From Methylobacterium longum (GTDB lineage Bacteria; Pseudomonadota; Alphaproteobacteria; Rhizobiales; Beijerinckiaceae), in NCBI RefSeq assembly GCF_022179385.1, contig NZ_BPQS01000053.1, forward strand, positions 1 to 33,781: a stretch of 33,781 bases of DNA, written 5' to 3'. The translations under genes and the position numbers were made by a program. The stretch's first letter is position 1. Each line of letters begins with the position of its first letter. Positions 23,138 to 30,772 of the stretch are shown here, in pieces. Below the pieces are notes generated by a model that saw only the letters and a program-made list of their open reading frames with translations, ran no database searches and had not been told where the DNA came from.

Positions 23138-23932
23138 ATGCGCCTCGCCGTTGTCACCGCCTCCCTCTTTGCCCTGGTTCTCCCAGTGCAGCAGGAGCGG
23201 GCGCAGGAGGCTGGAAAAGATGTCGACCTCGCCCTGGTGTTCGCAGTCGATATCTCGCTCTCGATGGATCCCGAGGAACAGCGGGTCCAGCGCGAGGGCT
23301 ACGTCGCTGCCTTCCGGTCTGAGGCGGTCCAATCAGCGATCCGCCAAGGGCTGATCGGTCGTATCGCTGTGACCTACGTCGAGTGGGCCGGTGTCGGCAG
23401 CCGGTACGTGGTCGTACCCTGGACGCTGATAGGCACAGCCGCTGAGGCCGAGGGCTTCGCTGGCCAACTCACGCGTGCGCGCCCAAAGCGGGCGATCTGG
23501 ACCTCGGTCTCGGCGGCGCTCGATTTCTCGGTCGAACTGCTGCGGGTGGCGGGAGTGGAGCCGACACGGCGCGTGATCGACGTGTCCGGGGATGGCCCGA
23601 ACAACCAGGGCCGCGAGGTTACTCAGGCGCGGGACGATGCGGTGGCGGCGGGCATCGTCATCAACGGCCTGCCGCTCATGATCAGTGCGCCGACGGGGCC
23701 CTACGACATTCCCGACCTCGATCTGTACTACCGCGACTGCGTCATCGGCGGTCCTGGTGCCTTCATGGTGCCGGTACGCGATGTCGCTGAGTTCGCCACA
23801 GCGATCCGCACCAAGATCGTACGGGAGGTCGCCGATGCGGCTGCGCCCGCGCAACCTATCGTGCCGGCGCAGGCGTTCAGTCGGGCTCGCTGTGCAATCA
23901 CGGGGCGCCGTGGCGGCGACTTCGATCCCTGA
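23138..23932 (+). CDS. DUF1194/VWA-like secreted protein
   Basis: A 264-residue protein with a signal peptide (MRLAVVTASLFALVLPVQQE) and a von Willebrand A-like domain of the DUF1194 type. The metal-ion-dependent adhesion motif appears as AVDISLSMDPEEQ (D-x-S-x-S), with the T-S of AIWTSVSAALDF and DVSGDGPNN as the other ligand loops. Such exported proteins are widespread in Alphaproteobacteria, where their role is not established. ATG 23138 is selected because the signal peptide starts there; the longer frame begins with Arg-rich junk. Confidence 0.85.
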   Translation: MRLAVVTASLFALVLPVQQERAQEAGKDVDLALVFAVDISLSMDPEEQRVQREGYVAAFRSEAVQSAIRQGLIGRIAVTYVEWAGVGSRYVVVPWTLIGTAAEAEGFAGQLTRARPKRAIWTSVSAALDFSVELLRVAGVEPTRRVIDVSGDGPNNQGREVTQARDDAVAAGIVINGLPLMISAPTGPYDIPDLDLYYRDCVIGGPGAFMVPVRDVAEFATAIRTKIVREVADAAAPAQPIVPAQAFSRARCAITGRRGGDFDP

Positions 23933-24060
23933 CATTAGATGCCCACCGGGCTTGCGACGGAAGGCGAAATGCTCAGCGGGGTCGAGGCCGCCCGCGAACG
24001 ACCCCAGCAGTCGACGGGGACCATCATCAGGGCCACCACGGCAGAAAGTGACCGCGTTCC

Positions 24061-24153
24061 GGTTTCAAGGTTTTTGAAACCACCCGTTTATCCGTGAACG
24101 CGCGCACGTACACGTATAAGGAGGATGGGGAAGTTGCAGAAACTTTTGAAACC
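24061..24153. repeat. Three copies of GGTTTCAA downstream of the replication operon
   Basis: GGTTTCAA occurs at 24061 on the plus strand and at 24074-24081 and about 24146-24153 on the minus strand. The first two form an inverted repeat with a 5-base gap. This is the convergent junction after the primase-helicase gene. It could act as a bidirectional terminator, although the stem is AT-rich, or as iteron-like replication initiator sites. Confidence 0.5.
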
Positions 24154-24175
24154 TTGCGCGCTTTGAACATAGCGG

Positions 24176-25612
24176 TCAGTGCTCCCGTCCGTTGTCCATG
24201 TTGAGCCGAATGCCGCGGTATCCTCTCGTCCTGATGGCCTTGATCTGCACGGGGTCAGGGAAGCCGCGGCGGCGCATCGCTTCCTTGAAGGTCTTGCCGG
24301 TGCCGGGCGCTTCCCCAACCGCCTTGGCGTAGTCAGTCCAGGCATTGAACAGCACGACCTTGCCCTCGAACTTGTGGTCGTTCTCGCGGTCCACGTCGCA
24401 CCGCTCGTCGAGGAACTGCTGGAAGATATCCTGATCAGCGAAGTAGTCCTGCGTCGCGGCCAGCACGGAGGCGGGCTTGCACAAGCCGTGCTGCTGCCAG
24501 TCCAGGCAGCCCTCGATCATCCAGCGCAGGATGCCGGGCCACTCGGCGCGAAGCTGCTCCTCCAACGTCGGATCGGGGTGCGTGGGCTTGCGGGTGAACG
24601 GGATGATCAGGAAGCGGCGGCGGATCGCGTCATCGAGGTTGGTGATCGCCGGGGCGTAGTTGCCGAGCACCGTCAGCTTGAACTGCGGCCTGAACTCGAA
24701 GCTGTTCTGCCGCATGAACCGGGCGCGGATCGTCTCGCCACCGGTCAGGGACTTCACCCGCGCCTCGGCCCACCGCTTGCCGGCCTCGGTCTCGGACGCT
24801 GAGACCATGCGGGCGCCGGCCAAGGTCGCCAACTCCTCCGGGTGCCGCTCGTGGGGGGACGCGGTGAAGGTGTCGAGCGCCGCCACCTTGGCGTAGTCGC
24901 CCATGATGCCGCCGACGACGTTGGCGAACACGGACTTCCCGTTGCCGCCCGGCCCATGGAAGAACGCAAGCGCCTGCTCCTGCGTCGAGCCAGTGAGGTT
25001 GTACCCGGCCCACTGCTGCAGGAAGCACATCAGGTCCTCGTCTGCGCCGGTCGACTCCTCTAGGAACAGGACCCAGCGGGGGCAGTCGGCACGCGCGGCG
25101 GGCGCCACCGCAGTGTTCTTGGTGATCAGGTCGTTCGGCTTGGGTGCGCGGATCAGACCCGTTCGGAGGTCGACCGTGCCGGCCGGGGTGCCGAGGGCGA
25201 ACAGATCACGATCCCAGTCGTCGGTGACCACAGCAACGTCCTGATCGCGGCTGGCGTGCTCCTCCACGCCCTTTGCGAAAGCCGCGCGGCCTGCGCCCCG
25301 CTTGGTGCCCGCGGACTCGTCGAAAGACATCTCGCGGGCCAGATCCCGCGCCCAAGCGAAGGCCCGCCGGGTCTTGTCCTGCTGCCACCGCTGGCCGTCG
25401 TAGATGAACCACGATCCGACGGAGTGGTCGTACCGAACCCGCGCACCGTGACGGCGGATGAATTCAACGGCCACCCGGTCCTCCGACAGGATCTCGCCCG
25501 CGAGCGCGGCGACGGCCGCCGCCAAGGTCGGGTCACCGGGCCGGTCAGAATTGGGCTTGAAGATCTCGCGCCGTAGGTCATCGGCGTGCTGATCGTGCTC
25601 GCTCAGGCTCAT
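24176..25612 (-). CDS. D5/P4-type primase-helicase (phage/plasmid replication)
   Basis: A 478-residue superfamily 3 helicase of the phage/plasmid P4-primase C-terminal type. The N-terminal about 170 residues form the D5_N-like region (YDGQRWQQDKTRRAFAWARD). The ATPase has Walker A FHGPGGNGKSVFANVV near residue 225, a Walker B-like SASETEAGKRW, and arginine-finger region DAIRRRFLIIPFTRK. The C-terminal part (EYFADQD-like helix, then TGKTFKEAMRRRG) is typical for binding or loading. It overlaps the TOPRIM gene upstream by ATGA, showing the start at 25612. It would unwind DNA at the origin of a phage or plasmid. Confidence 0.9.
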   Translation of the reverse strand: MSLSEHDQHADDLRREIFKPNSDRPGDPTLAAAVAALAGEILSEDRVAVEFIRRHGARVRYDHSVGSWFIYDGQRWQQDKTRRAFAWARDLAREMSFDESAGTKRGAGRAAFAKGVEEHASRDQDVAVVTDDWDRDLFALGTPAGTVDLRTGLIRAPKPNDLITKNTAVAPAARADCPRWVLFLEESTGADEDLMCFLQQWAGYNLTGSTQEQALAFFHGPGGNGKSVFANVVGGIMGDYAKVAALDTFTASPHERHPEELATLAGARMVSASETEAGKRWAEARVKSLTGGETIRARFMRQNSFEFRPQFKLTVLGNYAPAITNLDDAIRRRFLIIPFTRKPTHPDPTLEEQLRAEWPGILRWMIEGCLDWQQHGLCKPASVLAATQDYFADQDIFQQFLDERCDVDRENDHKFEGKVVLFNAWTDYAKAVGEAPGTGKTFKEAMRRRGFPDPVQIKAIRTRGYRGIRLNMDNGREH

Positions 25613-26535
25613 GCTGAGGCGCCTCCCATCACGACATCGTTGAGGTCTTTGTGGTTCGCGGGGGGCCACACGATTTCGACTGTCCGTCCGGCGGCGCTCC
25701 AGCGGCTGCCGACCGCCTCGACGGCCTTGCGGCTGGCCCCGGCGTCGTTCTCGCCGATCACGACGAGGCGCTGGACGTCCGGCAGCACTGGAAGCTTGCC
25801 GATGGCGCCCGACGTGCCGAGCGCCCAGATCGGGGCAAGGCCGTAGTGCTCGCGGGCGGCGAGGGCGGTCTCGATGCCCTCGGCGACGTGCAGGGTGTCC
25901 GTGACGGCCGACACGGGGTCGAGCATCACCGCGGCACCCTCGGCAGTACCGAGCATCTTGCGCCCGAGCTTCGTGCCGTCCGGCGCGAGAGCGGTCCTGT
26001 GGACCCCGATCACCCGGCCGGTGGTGATGCAGGTCAACGGCGCGATCTGCGCGTGCGCGGTGTCCTGCTCCCAAGGGCAAGCCGGGTGGTAGAGCAGGGC
26101 CGCCCCCGCGATCTCGGCCGGCAGCGTCAGGCGTCGTCGGTTCAGATGCAGCTCGACGGGCGTCCCGATCGGATCCTGGCCGGCGCCGCAGATGGCCCTG
26201 GCCTTTGCCTGACGGCGAGCAGCAGCGGCGCGTGCGCGGGCCTCGGATCGGCGCCGGGCTTCAGTCAGACGCCGGATCTCCTCCGGGTCGGCCCGACGCG
26301 CCGTGCGCCAGTAGTCGTGTCCGGCCCCGAAGCCGGACGCGATGTAGTCGTTGCAGGTCGGCCAGGGGTCGCCCGCGAAGCTGTGGGTCATCACCCCCAG
26401 CGGCGAGGTCTCGCACAGCCAGACGGCGAGGCTGCGATCCTCATGGCTATGGCCGGGACCGGGGATGTAGGCGCGGTGGCCCCGCACCTCACCCCCGAAC
26501 CGGGCCGTCACCTGATGCAGGTCGGTGACGATCAT
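25609..26535 (-). CDS. TOPRIM-domain DNA primase-like protein
   Basis: A 308-residue protein. The N-terminus (ARFGGEVRGHRAYIPGPGHS, then FAGDPWPTCNDYI) has the layout of primase zinc-binding domains without the full Cys set. Residues from about 200 form a TOPRIM domain: LHVAEGIETALAAREHYG carries the catalytic Glu, VVIGENDAGAS the D-x-D-like pair (here E-N-D), and KDLNDVV the last acidic motif. Such proteins pair with D5 helicases to start replication on mobile elements. Start 26535 overlaps the preceding stop (ATGA). The unusual ENDAGAS would matter if primase activity were tested. Confidence 0.85.
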   Translation of the reverse strand: MIVTDLHQVTARFGGEVRGHRAYIPGPGHSHEDRSLAVWLCETSPLGVMTHSFAGDPWPTCNDYIASGFGAGHDYWRTARRADPEEIRRLTEARRRSEARARAAAARRQAKARAICGAGQDPIGTPVELHLNRRRLTLPAEIAGAALLYHPACPWEQDTAHAQIAPLTCITTGRVIGVHRTALAPDGTKLGRKMLGTAEGAAVMLDPVSAVTDTLHVAEGIETALAAREHYGLAPIWALGTSGAIGKLPVLPDVQRLVVIGENDAGASRKAVEAVGSRWSAAGRTVEIVWPPANHKDLNDVVMGGASA

Positions 26536-26987
26536 GCGGTGCGCAGCTCCTGGTCGAGCCGGTCCGTCAGCACGGCGAGCCAATCACCCTGGCGGATGCT
26601 GAGGTTGCCGTGCAGCTTCGCGATGTCGGCGAGGAACGACCGCTCGCGGGCGCTGAAGCACCAGGGGCGGCTCTGGCAGAAGCGGATGCGGGCGCGGTGC
26701 TCGGACTCCTGACGGGGCGTGTAAGCCCGCTTCCAGGCGTAGGCGTCGAACGGACGGATGCGGGAGGCGCCTCCCGAATTGTTCCGGCGCCGTGACGGTT
26801 CAAACATCGCGTCGACGCGAGGTTCGCCGGTCGGGATCGCGGCGACGAGGTCGTGCCAGTCGAGGCCGACGGCCTGCAGCTTCCGGCCCACCCCCCGGCA
26901 GGCGCCGAGGGCTTCGTGGTCGTTCTCGGCTCCGCAGAGGGGCAGCAGTGCGCGAACGCTGATGGGGATCGGGCGCGGCATCGTCAT
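26532..26987 (-). CDS. Phage/plasmid operon protein, unknown function
   Basis: A 151-residue soluble protein starting MTMPRPIPISVRALLPLCGA. It has a Cys-containing region, a central KLQAVGLDWHDLVAAIPTGE, and a C-terminal half of helices SARERSFLADIAKLHGNLSI and DWLAVLTDRLDQEL. It is tied into the operon by ATGA overlaps at both ends. I do not recognise a family. The position between a TopoVI-A-like protein and the primase suggests a replication or DNA-handling accessory. Confidence 0.7.
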   Translation of the reverse strand: MTMPRPIPISVRALLPLCGAENDHEALGACRGVGRKLQAVGLDWHDLVAAIPTGEPRVDAMFEPSRRRNNSGGASRIRPFDAYAWKRAYTPRQESEHRARIRFCQSRPWCFSARERSFLADIAKLHGNLSIRQGDWLAVLTDRLDQELRTA

Positions 26988-27886
26988 GCCCGGTCCTCCA
27001 GCATGTCGGAGATGCGGCCGATCAGGGCCCGCTCGGACTCCTCGGCGACCTGAGCCACGGCCAGCGCGTCGGCGGGCAACATGGCCTCGATCTCGGTTCG
27101 CAGAAGCCGGCGCAGGACGCCCGCCGGCATGGCTTCCGCCTCGACCGTCTCGCGGACGTGGAGCGCCCGGCGGTCGCCCGCCTTCCTCGGCTTGCCGGGC
27201 AGGTCGTAGGTCTCGATCTGCTCCAGGGTGATGCCGAGCCGGGTGAACGTCATGTCCACATCGGCCCAGAGGTGGCTGCGCAGCTCGCGCTCCAGCGCCA
27301 CGTCGATCAGGACGCCAGCCGGGTCGAAGTCGCCGATGTAGAAGATCACCACCGGCTTGCCGTCGCGGCGGGCGTTGATGCTCTCGGCGGCTTGGTAGGC
27401 CAGTGAAATCGAGGAGAACCCGCCGCACGGGTACAGGCTGACGGCAAGCTCCTCACAGTCGCCCTGGATCGTGCCGGCTATCGACCGGCTCTCGGTCCAG
27501 ACCTCCACGTAGTGGCTGGCCATCTGCCAGAGGTCGGCGCGGTAGAGGCCCTGCACCCGGCGCAGGAAGTCACCCGTGCCGGAGAACGTATCCACGAAAT
27601 AGCCGCGCCGGGTCGCGTCCGTGATCCAACCGTAGGGCAGGGTGCCGGCCCGGCGCATCTTCACGATCCGGTCCTGGACCTGCGCATAGCCCGCATCGGT
27701 CTTCTCGACCGGCTCGGGCAGGCGCGGGTTCGTCATCCGGTAGAAGACGTGGCGGACCGACTGCGGGTGGTCCTCGGCGAGCACGTCGAGGATCTGCTGC
27801 TCAAGCTGCCCGACCTGGGCGGCGGTGCGGCGGGGCCGCTTTATCCGGCCCGCCTGATAAGATGAGGTGAGGGAGGGCGCGTTCAT
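26984..27886 (-). CDS. TopoVI-A/Spo11-like TOPRIM protein
   Basis: A 300-residue protein resembling the A subunit of DNA topoisomerase VI and Spo11. The N-terminus has a winged-helix-like region with SVRHVFYRM, whose Tyr occupies the place expected of the DNA-cleaving Tyr of the family. A TOPRIM-like region follows: VEVWTESRSIAG (candidate acidic residue), then VVIFYIGDFDPAGVL with the acidic D-x-D-PAG, and a C-terminal helical part. It is coupled by ATGA to its neighbours. No TopoVI-B (GHKL ATPase) gene is in the window, so it may cut or nick DNA alone, as a mobile-element nuclease, or with a host or missing partner. Catalytic assignment is inference from motif order. Confidence 0.65.
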   Translation of the reverse strand: MNAPSLTSSYQAGRIKRPRRTAAQVGQLEQQILDVLAEDHPQSVRHVFYRMTNPRLPEPVEKTDAGYAQVQDRIVKMRRAGTLPYGWITDATRRGYFVDTFSGTGDFLRRVQGLYRADLWQMASHYVEVWTESRSIAGTIQGDCEELAVSLYPCGGFSSISLAYQAAESINARRDGKPVVIFYIGDFDPAGVLIDVALERELRSHLWADVDMTFTRLGITLEQIETYDLPGKPRKAGDRRALHVRETVEAEAMPAGVLRRLLRTEIEAMLPADALAVAQVAEESERALIGRISDMLEDRA

Positions 27887-28086
27887 CTCGTCGCCCTCCA
27901 GGAGTCGAGGCGAGGGAACGCCAACTCGGCGATCACCGCGGCGGTGGCCGGCGGGATCCCGAAGCGTCGGGCGAGGAATAGATCTTGTCGGAAGGGTCGG
28001 GACGCCGTAGATCTCTCGATACCAGCCGCCACAGCTGTATCAGAGAGCCCTGCCGTCGCCCCAACGCGATGCGCGGGGTTTCTCAT
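27883..28086 (-). CDS. Small operon protein, unknown function
   Basis: A 67-residue protein from MRNPAHRVGATAGLSDTAVA to the end IAELAFPRLDSWRATR. The pattern GATAGLSDTAVAAGIERSTA, with RFGIPPATAAVIAELAF after it, could be a short helix-turn-helix. ATG 28086 has AGGA eight bases before it; it overlaps the TOPRIM gene by ATGA. Confidence 0.6.
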   Translation of the reverse strand: MRNPAHRVGATAGLSDTAVAAGIERSTASRPFRQDLFLARRFGIPPATAAVIAELAFPRLDSWRATR

Positions 28087-28162
28087 TTCTGGGGTCCTGT
28101 TGAGCGCCGGCCGCATCGGCGCGGAATGAGCGGCCCGCGGGACTCGCCCGCGGAAGCGGGGA

Positions 28163-28363
28163 TCAGGCGGCTTGCTGCAGATCCATCCCGAGCAGCGCCG
28201 CTGCGACCTTGGCCGGCACGACGATCCGTTTGCCGATGCGGATTGATCCGACTTCGCCACGCGCGATCAGACCGTAGAGTCCGCTCGCGGACACGCCCGC
28301 TTCCCGGGCGAGGGGACCGACCGGCACGCTTTTGCCGGCGGTGACATCTGCGCGGACGTTCAT
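28163..28363 (-). CDS. Excisionase/AlpA-like helix-turn-helix protein
   Basis: A 66-residue protein with the winged-HTH pattern of excisionases: VPVGPLAREAGVSASGLYGL, then IARGEVGSIRIGKRIVVPAK, where the short hydrophobic strand and basic wing are typical. Starting from ATG 28363 (GGAGAGGTGGAG upstream) it heads the replication operon, so it may regulate it as well as assist recombination. It lies divergent to the RHH regulator, with the repeated operator between. Confidence 0.8.
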   Translation of the reverse strand: MNVRADVTAGKSVPVGPLAREAGVSASGLYGLIARGEVGSIRIGKRIVVPAKVAAALLGMDLQQAA

Positions 28364-28378
28364 GCGCTCCACCTCTCC

Positions 28379-28463
28379 AATCCGTACTTTTGTACGCACT
28401 GGGCTGAACGTAGAGCCCGTGCGCCTTGAAGGCAAGCCCAATCCGTGTCTATGTACGCACTGG
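28379..28463. promoter_or_regulatory. Two-copy 24-base operator in the divergent promoter of the replication operon
   Basis: A 24-base sequence at 28379-28402 recurs at 28440-28463 with three mismatches. The first copy contains the perfect palindrome CGTAC-TTTT-GTACG; the second has CGTGT-CTAT-GTACG. Starts are 61 bases apart, near six helical turns. The sites lie between the excisionase-like gene and the RHH gene, and are likely bound by one of them. Confidence 0.7.
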
Positions 28464-28481
28464 ATTGGAAGGACTGGGCGA

Positions 28482-29075
28482 ATGCCGCGGAGAGTGTTTG
28501 AGGGCGAGGCGCGCAAGGTCGCGCTCAACATGAAGACGACGGCAGACGTACGCGAGCGGTTAGAAACGGCTGCGCAGGTATCTGGTCGTTCTCTTACACA
28601 TGAGGTCGAGCACCGGATCCAATCGTCTTTGGATCAGGAATACTTGCTGCGTGCCACGTTTGGCGCAGGATTTCAGGCGGAGATGTTCCGGCGCCTCGCT
28701 TATGTTGTTCGTGACGCCCGCAAATTTTGCAGAGAGCACAAGTTCAGCGAGGTAGAGACCAGAAAGGTCATCGCCGCGGCCTGCAACCGGGTGATCTCGG
28801 TGTACTGCTGGGCGGGCGGCCCGCTACCGCAGGAGAGCCATCAGAGTGTGCACGGGAAACCCCTCCCAGTGAGCAAGCGGAAGCCGGAGCACATCGGGGT
28901 AGAACTTGCGGACTCGGCGATGATGTTCGACGACGATCAGGCTTGGGAGGAATTAGACCGCCGAATTGCAAACCACTGGACAGGCAACGGTCGCACGGAC
29001 GACTGGGTCGCGGAGTGTGGTGAGCAGGGCAACCCGCCGGGTACTACCCCCCTCAAGGACATCATGGTTCGCTGA
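28482..29075 (+). CDS. Arc-type ribbon-helix-helix regulator with a C-terminal extension
   Basis: A 197-residue protein. Residues 12-50 (KVALNMKTTADVRERLETAA, then QVSGRSLTHEVEHRIQSSL) are an Arc/MetJ-like ribbon-helix-helix with an N-terminal strand for DNA contacts. The long C-terminal part (YLLRATFGAGFQAEMFRRLA, KVIAAACNRVISVYCWAGG, then the DDDQAWEELDRRIANHW end) is not known to me and may hold an effector or oligomerisation domain. ATG 28482 follows GGAAGGA. The gene is divergent from the excisionase-led operon and next to the duplicated operator, so it is the prime candidate for the repressor controlling it. Confidence 0.75.
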   Translation: MPRRVFEGEARKVALNMKTTADVRERLETAAQVSGRSLTHEVEHRIQSSLDQEYLLRATFGAGFQAEMFRRLAYVVRDARKFCREHKFSEVETRKVIAAACNRVISVYCWAGGPLPQESHQSVHGKPLPVSKRKPEHIGVELADSAMMFDDDQAWEELDRRIANHWTGNGRTDDWVAECGEQGNPPGTTPLKDIMVR

Positions 29076-29223
29076 TAGCCTGCGACAGAACAACGCAATT
29101 CGCACAAAAACGAATAGGCGGCGTACTCAATGGAACGGTCGTAATTCCGACCCGAATTGCCTGTGATACAAATCGACTGACTGTGCTTTTCTCCTCGAAT
29201 GCTTCGCTTCGGGGAGTTTCGAC

Positions 29224-29442
29224 GTGCGCACCGCCCACGATGAGTTCCTGACCCTTCGCCTCCCGGCCTCGCTGCGCCGGGATCTCGACGCAGCCGCCCG
29301 CGCTGGCGGTGTCTGCCTGTCCGTTGCGACCCGCACGCCCCTGGCGGTAGGCCTTCAGGCGATCGGGGCTGTAGCGCTGCGTGATGCCAGTCGGCGAGTT
29401 CTGAACGACCGCCGCCACGGCTCGGAAGGTGCCGGCCGATGA
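29224..29442 (+). CDS. Small Arc-like ribbon-helix-helix protein
   Basis: A 72-residue protein from GTG 29224, with strand FLTLRLPASLRRDLDAAARA followed by a second helix SVATRTPLAVGLQAIGAV. The N-terminal strand and two helices match an RHH fold. Proteins like this are often antitoxins or plasmid copy-control repressors; no toxin gene is next to it. A GGGGAG stands upstream. Confidence 0.6.
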   Translation: MRTAHDEFLTLRLPASLRRDLDAAARAGGVCLSVATRTPLAVGLQAIGAVALRDASRRVLNDRRHGSEGAGR

Positions 29443-29618
29443 TCGTGCGCGCGGCCGACCTGCCGGAGCCCTGCCCCTCCCCGCCATCGTCCCCGACTAT
29501 CAGCCCGCGCGGCGCGCTTGCTGAGCACTGTGCCGGCCAGTTTCTATCCGCGTTCCGTCGTCTGCACTTCGATATAAGCCATAGCATAGCTTTGCGTGCA
29601 GCAAGCTTAGCAGCTTAA
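29439..29618 (+). CDS. Short ORF coupled to the RHH gene (tentative)
   Basis: A 59-codon frame starting inside the RHH stop (ATGA) with a Pro/Ser-rich N-terminus (LPEPCPSPPSSPTI) and a mixed C-terminus (GQFLSAFRRLHFDISHSIA). It occupies the place a toxin would take in an RHH antitoxin operon, but the composition is poor. It may be the shifted tail of a different protein. Confidence 0.3.
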   Translation: MIVRAADLPEPCPSPPSSPTISPRGALAEHCAGQFLSAFRRLHFDISHSIALRAASLAA

Positions 29619-29646
29619 ATCCTTGGCCCAGAGTTCCTGTCTCTGT

Positions 29647-29802
29647 TTAGTTCTTGGTTGCATTGCGGCAATGATTTCTGTATTCATAATCCCATTCACG
29701 CAGTGATTCGACAAACTCGTCGAAGGCGGCCGCAGCTGGCGGCGGGACCGGACAGGTCCTCTGTGCGGAAGCATGCCACTCCCACGGTGAGCCCATAGCC
29801 AT
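29647..29802 (-). CDS. Small protein (51 aa), unknown function
   Basis: Short frame, mixed and aromatic-rich: MAMGSPWEWHASAQRTCPVP, a short PPAAAAFDEFVESLREWDY region and end EYRNHCRNATKN. The acidic amphipathic helix and aromatic pattern look like a genuine protein rather than random. Start at 29802 or 29796 is uncertain. It is divergent from the SGNH hydrolase. No family recognised. Confidence 0.5.
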   Translation of the reverse strand: MAMGSPWEWHASAQRTCPVPPPAAAAFDEFVESLREWDYEYRNHCRNATKN

Positions 29803-29917
29803 CCAGGCTGTGCGCTCACACGCTCCTGTAGCTCTGGAGCTGGTGCCCCAGCACGTGCGCAGCCGACGCCACGTGCCTGAGCTTCGCTCTGTCGGCGTGC
29901 CTTCGGGAGCAATGATG

Positions 29918-30772
29918 ATGACGCGCCGGCTCAGCGAGGATCAATCGGGGGTTCTGCCCGCACTTGCCCGTCGCTGGGGCCGCGCCGCAGGCGGCATTGC
30001 CTTGCTCCTCGGCTTGAGCCTGTCCTCGACGGCCGTGCTCGCCTACAACGACCTGCTGCCCACAAGCGTGCAACACGTCGTCGATGGTCTCATTCCCACC
30101 GACGTTTCAGATCTCCCGCACGTCGCGCACAGCCTCGCGACAGGCGGCCCCCTGCGGATCGTAGCCTTTGGCTCGTCCTCGACGGAGGGGATCGGCGCCA
30201 GCACACCTTCGGCCGCCTATCCGGTCCGCCTCCAGGCTGCGTTGCAGCAGGCACTGCCTCAGAGTGCAGATCGCATCACGGTGGCCAACCGCGGCATCGG
30301 CGGTGAGGCTGTCGACGATATGCTGGCTCGCCTCGACCGCGATGTGATCGCACCGCATCCCGATCTCGTCATCTGGCAGACAGGCAGCAACGATCCGCTG
30401 CGTGGGGTGTCGCTCGATCACTTCCGGGCGGCTACGATCGCGGCAGTTCGCCAGATCCGTGAGGCGGGGATCGACGTCGTATTGTTGGAGCCGCAGTGGT
30501 GCCCGAAGCTCGATGCGACGCCGGGCGCGTACCGGTTCCGCGACGCAGTGCGCCAGATCGGGGCTGAACTCGATGTGCCCGTGATCCGTCGTTCGGAGAT
30601 GATGCAGGCGTGGATTTCGGAGGGGAAGCTGATCCGTGAGCAGCTGTTCGCGTCCGACGGTCTGCACATGGCCGATCGCGGCTATGATCTGCTCGGGCGA
30701 GCTGTAGCGGAGGCGGTGCTGCAGGCAGCCGGTTACGCCCCGGCCGTGAAGGTCGCCTCAGTCCGCGACTGA
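29918..30772 (+). CDS. SGNH/GDSL-type esterase, exported
   Basis: A 284-residue hydrolase with an N-terminal signal or anchor segment (GGIALLLGLSLSSTAVLAYN). The SGNH blocks are in order: block I FGSSSTEGIG (nucleophile Ser in GSSST), block II GGEAVDD, block III TGSNDPL with Asn, and block V DGLHM with the His. Block I follows LRIVAFGSS. Such enzymes deacylate sugars, lipids or xylans; many from surface-polysaccharide loci remove O-acetyl groups, which fits the acyltransferases in this window. Start: GGGAG precedes three consecutive ATGs, and 29918 has the best spacing. Confidence 0.88.
   Translation: MTRRLSEDQSGVLPALARRWGRAAGGIALLLGLSLSSTAVLAYNDLLPTSVQHVVDGLIPTDVSDLPHVAHSLATGGPLRIVAFGSSSTEGIGASTPSAAYPVRLQAALQQALPQSADRITVANRGIGGEAVDDMLARLDRDVIAPHPDLVIWQTGSNDPLRGVSLDHFRAATIAAVRQIREAGIDVVLLEPQWCPKLDATPGAYRFRDAVRQIGAELDVPVIRRSEMMQAWISEGKLIREQLFASDGLHMADRGYDLLGRAVAEAVLQAAGYAPAVKVASVRD

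Noticed and set aside
25651..26712. 353-codon plus-strand frame
   Set aside because: Antisense to two genes of the coupled replication operon.
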